Source: an uncultured Phycisphaerales bacterium (GTDB lineage: Bacteria; Planctomycetota; Phycisphaerae; Sedimentisphaerales; Anaerobacaceae). Taken from it: 6,614 bases of DNA. The notes beneath the pieces were generated by a model, which saw nothing but the letters and a program-made list of their open reading frames with translations, was not told where the DNA came from and made no database searches. The DNA lies in contig CALEZT010000077.1 in the NCBI GenBank assembly GCA_937927975.1, forward strand, positions 1 through 6,614, read 5' to 3'. How positions within the stretch are numbered: the first letter of the stretch is position 1; each line of letters begins with the position of its first letter. This document shows positions 5,478-6,614 of the stretch, in pieces. Both the position numbers and the translations under genes were made by a program.

Positions 5478-5641
5478 GCACAATCAACATGAACCACCCG
5501 CTTGCGAAAGGTTTGGTTGCGTGGAATTTCGGCAAGGTGCCACGCCCGGACATGCGACCCAGCATGCCGATTATCCGCGTTGAAAAGACGGATTTGCAAC
5601 GCGAGTTCGAGCGGATTCGAGACGAACGGTTTTTGAACTAG
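5474..5641 (+). CDS. 55-residue protein of unknown function
   Basis: The ATG at 5474 overlaps the protease stop as ATGA, with GGGAG at 5463-5467, 6 bases away, a good ribosome-binding site. The stop is TAG 5639-5641. The N-terminal 'NHPLAKGLVAWNF' resembles the opening of phage and planctomycete LamG-type proteins ('HPL.+GLVgwW'), but the protein ends soon after, in a charged, probably helical tail ('EKTDLQREFERIRDERFLN'). It may be a remnant of such a surface/tail protein or an independent small protein. The start signal and the overlap argue that it is translated. Confidence 0.72.
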   Translation: MSTINMNHPLAKGLVAWNFGKVPRPDMRPSMPIIRVEKTDLQREFERIRDERFLN

Positions 5642-5651
5642 AAGGAAAGAC

Positions 5652-5963
5652 ATGGCTTATACCGACATTTACACGGCGGCGACGGACGACACGCATGTGT
5701 TGCGGAAGCAGTGTGCCGTCGCCTGTTACAAGGCGGCGTTGGACGTAATCAACGAGGACCCGGAAACGGCGAATCATGGGAATCGTCTGGCGTGGGCGAG
5801 GAAAATAACCCAGGACGCTAATGCACCGACGCAAGCGGCGGCCCGGTGGGTGTGGGCATTGTTCGCCGATGCGACGATTCGCGACAATCCAACGACGGCG
5901 TCGGATGCGACGGTGCAAAACGCCGTCAATGGAATCCTGAACACGATGGCGAATCGAGGGTAA
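5652..5963 (+). CDS. conserved phage-type hypothetical protein
   Basis: 103 residues; ATG 5652 preceded by AAGGA (5642-5646), 5 bases away. The protein looks helical and cytoplasmic, with 'VACYKAALDVINEDPET', 'NHGNRLAWARKI', 'AARWVWALFADATIRDNP' and a C-terminal 'QNAVNGILNTMA'. From memory, the order 'AA.DV.NEDP.T.NH.NR..WA' and the 'NP.I' motif occur in a family of small phage proteins found among head/tail structural genes. I cannot name a function. It sits 3 bp before the next structural-type gene, so the two are probably co-translated. Confidence 0.8.
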   Translation: MAYTDIYTAATDDTHVLRKQCAVACYKAALDVINEDPETANHGNRLAWARKITQDANAPTQAAARWVWALFADATIRDNPTTASDATVQNAVNGILNTMANRG

Positions 5964-5966
5964 GAC

Positions 5967-6536
5967 ATGGCAGCCGGAGACGTAACCGTCGCGATGGGGA
6001 CGCCCGTATTCTGGGCTGACACGTCCGACTTTTCAAGCACGAATAGCGGTCTAACTGGCACGCCGAACCAGATAAACCTCTTGAGCCTTGCCGATGGCGA
6101 TGCGCGTCAAGGTGTCAAGGTTGACCTCGGAGCTACGCGGGCTCCGTCCTATGCCGCGAGTGCCTGCTTGGCGTTCACCTCGGCCCCGACGGCCGGCGAG
6201 GTCGTCCATATTATGTGGGCGTCGTCATTCTCGGGGACGGCCGGAACCGGCAACTCGGGTGGCGCGGCGTCTACCGGTGCAGACGCGGACTGGGACCCGG
6301 GCGGGGCGGCGGAGGCGGACCGACTCGAATACATGCGGCATTTGACGCGGATCGGGACGTTCGTGTGTGCCGGGGACGCAACGCGACAGGTGGCAGCGCT
6401 AAACGACGACTTTCGGCCTCCGACACGGTACGGATTCCCCATCGTGTTCAATCAAGCGGGTGTGGCGTTGGACGATAGCGTCGTCGAAATGTACATCGCG
6501 TTGATTCCGATTACGGAGAACGTAGCGGCCTCATGA
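5967..6536 (+). CDS. putative phage minor structural protein
   Basis: 189 residues; ATG 5967 with GAGGG at 5956-5960, 6 bases away, and 3 bp after the previous stop. The protein is beta-rich and low in charge, with Gly/Ala/Ser/Thr loops ('SSFSGTAGTGNSGGAASTGADADWDPGG', given here only for its composition around residues 87-114). Key blocks are 'LADGDARQGVKVDLGATRAPSYAASACLAF', with the core 'KVDLGATRA', then 'PTAGEVVHIMWA', and the end 'YGFPIVFNQAGVAL..DSVVEMYIALIPI'. This pattern fits small phage surface-decoration or tail-associated proteins. It belongs with the preceding gene. The precise virion location cannot be told. Confidence 0.82.
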   Translation: MAAGDVTVAMGTPVFWADTSDFSSTNSGLTGTPNQINLLSLADGDARQGVKVDLGATRAPSYAASACLAFTSAPTAGEVVHIMWASSFSGTAGTGNSGGAASTGADADWDPGGAAEADRLEYMRHLTRIGTFVCAGDATRQVAALNDDFRPPTRYGFPIVFNQAGVALDDSVVEMYIALIPITENVAAS

Positions 6537-6566
6537 TGAAACAACAATTCCATACACCCCGACAGA
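6533..6566 (+). CDS. first codons of a truncated next gene
   Basis: ATG 6533 overlaps the upstream stop as ATGA, with a second in-frame ATG at 6536. Only about eleven codons (MMKQQFHTPRQ) precede the adapter at 6567. The nearest GGAG (6515-6518) is 14 bases off, so translation would rely on coupling. Nothing can be said about its function. Confidence 0.4.
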
Positions 6567-6614
6567 AGATCGGAAGAGCACACGTCTGAACTCCAGTCAC
6601 CGAATACGATATCG
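6567..6614 (+). other. Illumina TruSeq adapter and index (sequencing artefact)
   Basis: Bases 6567-6600 match the standard 34-base TruSeq read-1 3' adapter, starting AGATCGGAAGAGC and ending ACTCCAGTCAC. Then comes an 8- or 10-base index (CGAATACG...) and bases close to the adapter's continuation (ATATCG against ATCTCG for an 8-base index). This is library-construction sequence, not part of the genome. Any reading frame that runs into it is false. Confidence 0.98.

Noticed and set aside
6533..6614. Reading frame continuing to the end of the window
   Set aside because: Codons after 6566 are adapter sequence, so only the first ~11 codons can be biological.

Overview
This window is a GC-rich, tightly packed block of genes, all on the + strand. 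It reads as a piece of a tailed phage or prophage whose host was probably a planctomycete or a relative. The phage assignment rests on a RusA-type Holliday junction resolvase next to what looks like the C-terminal domain of a phage replication initiator, followed by small structural-type proteins. The host guess rests on the trypsin-like protease at 4611-5477, which ends in a dockerin-like 'GDMNGDQQVNSKDLD ... RANWG' tail of the kind common in planctomycete secreted proteins. No terminase, portal, capsid, integrase, tRNA or CRISPR array is visible, so the assignment is by inference. LAYOUT. (1) Bases 3-1634 are a replication/recombination block: a 5'-truncated replication-initiator-like protein whose linker is encoded by 12-bp and 5-bp tandem repeats, a Cys-rich protein with a possible zinc knuckle, and a RusA-like resolvase. 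(2) Bases 1671-2093 encode a small protein with a C-terminal helix-turn-helix, perhaps a regulator. (3) Bases 2180-5641 are a chain of seven genes, most joined by 1-4 bp stop/start overlaps: a hydrophobic helical protein, an exported protein with an Ig-like region, a Glu-Pro linker and a second globular domain, a papain-like cysteine peptidase with a complete Cys/His/Asn set, a 28-residue single-span membrane peptide, a 95-residue two-span holin-like protein, a secreted trypsin-like serine protease with a dockerin-like tail, and a 55-residue protein. (4) Bases 5652-6536 hold two small proteins resembling phage conserved/structural proteins, and the first codons of another gene begin at 6533. 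(5) From 6567 to the end the sequence is Illumina TruSeq adapter plus index, so it is not biological. HOW IT FITS TOGETHER. The first block probably starts replication and resolves branched DNA. The middle block is the unusual part: two unrelated proteases, an exported multidomain protein and two tiny membrane proteins appear to be co-translated, with no recognisable peptidoglycan hydrolase. I infer a cell-surface, lysis or egress module based on proteolysis, but nothing in the sequence proves that role. Both ends are unreliable: the left end starts inside a tandem repeat and the right end is adapter.
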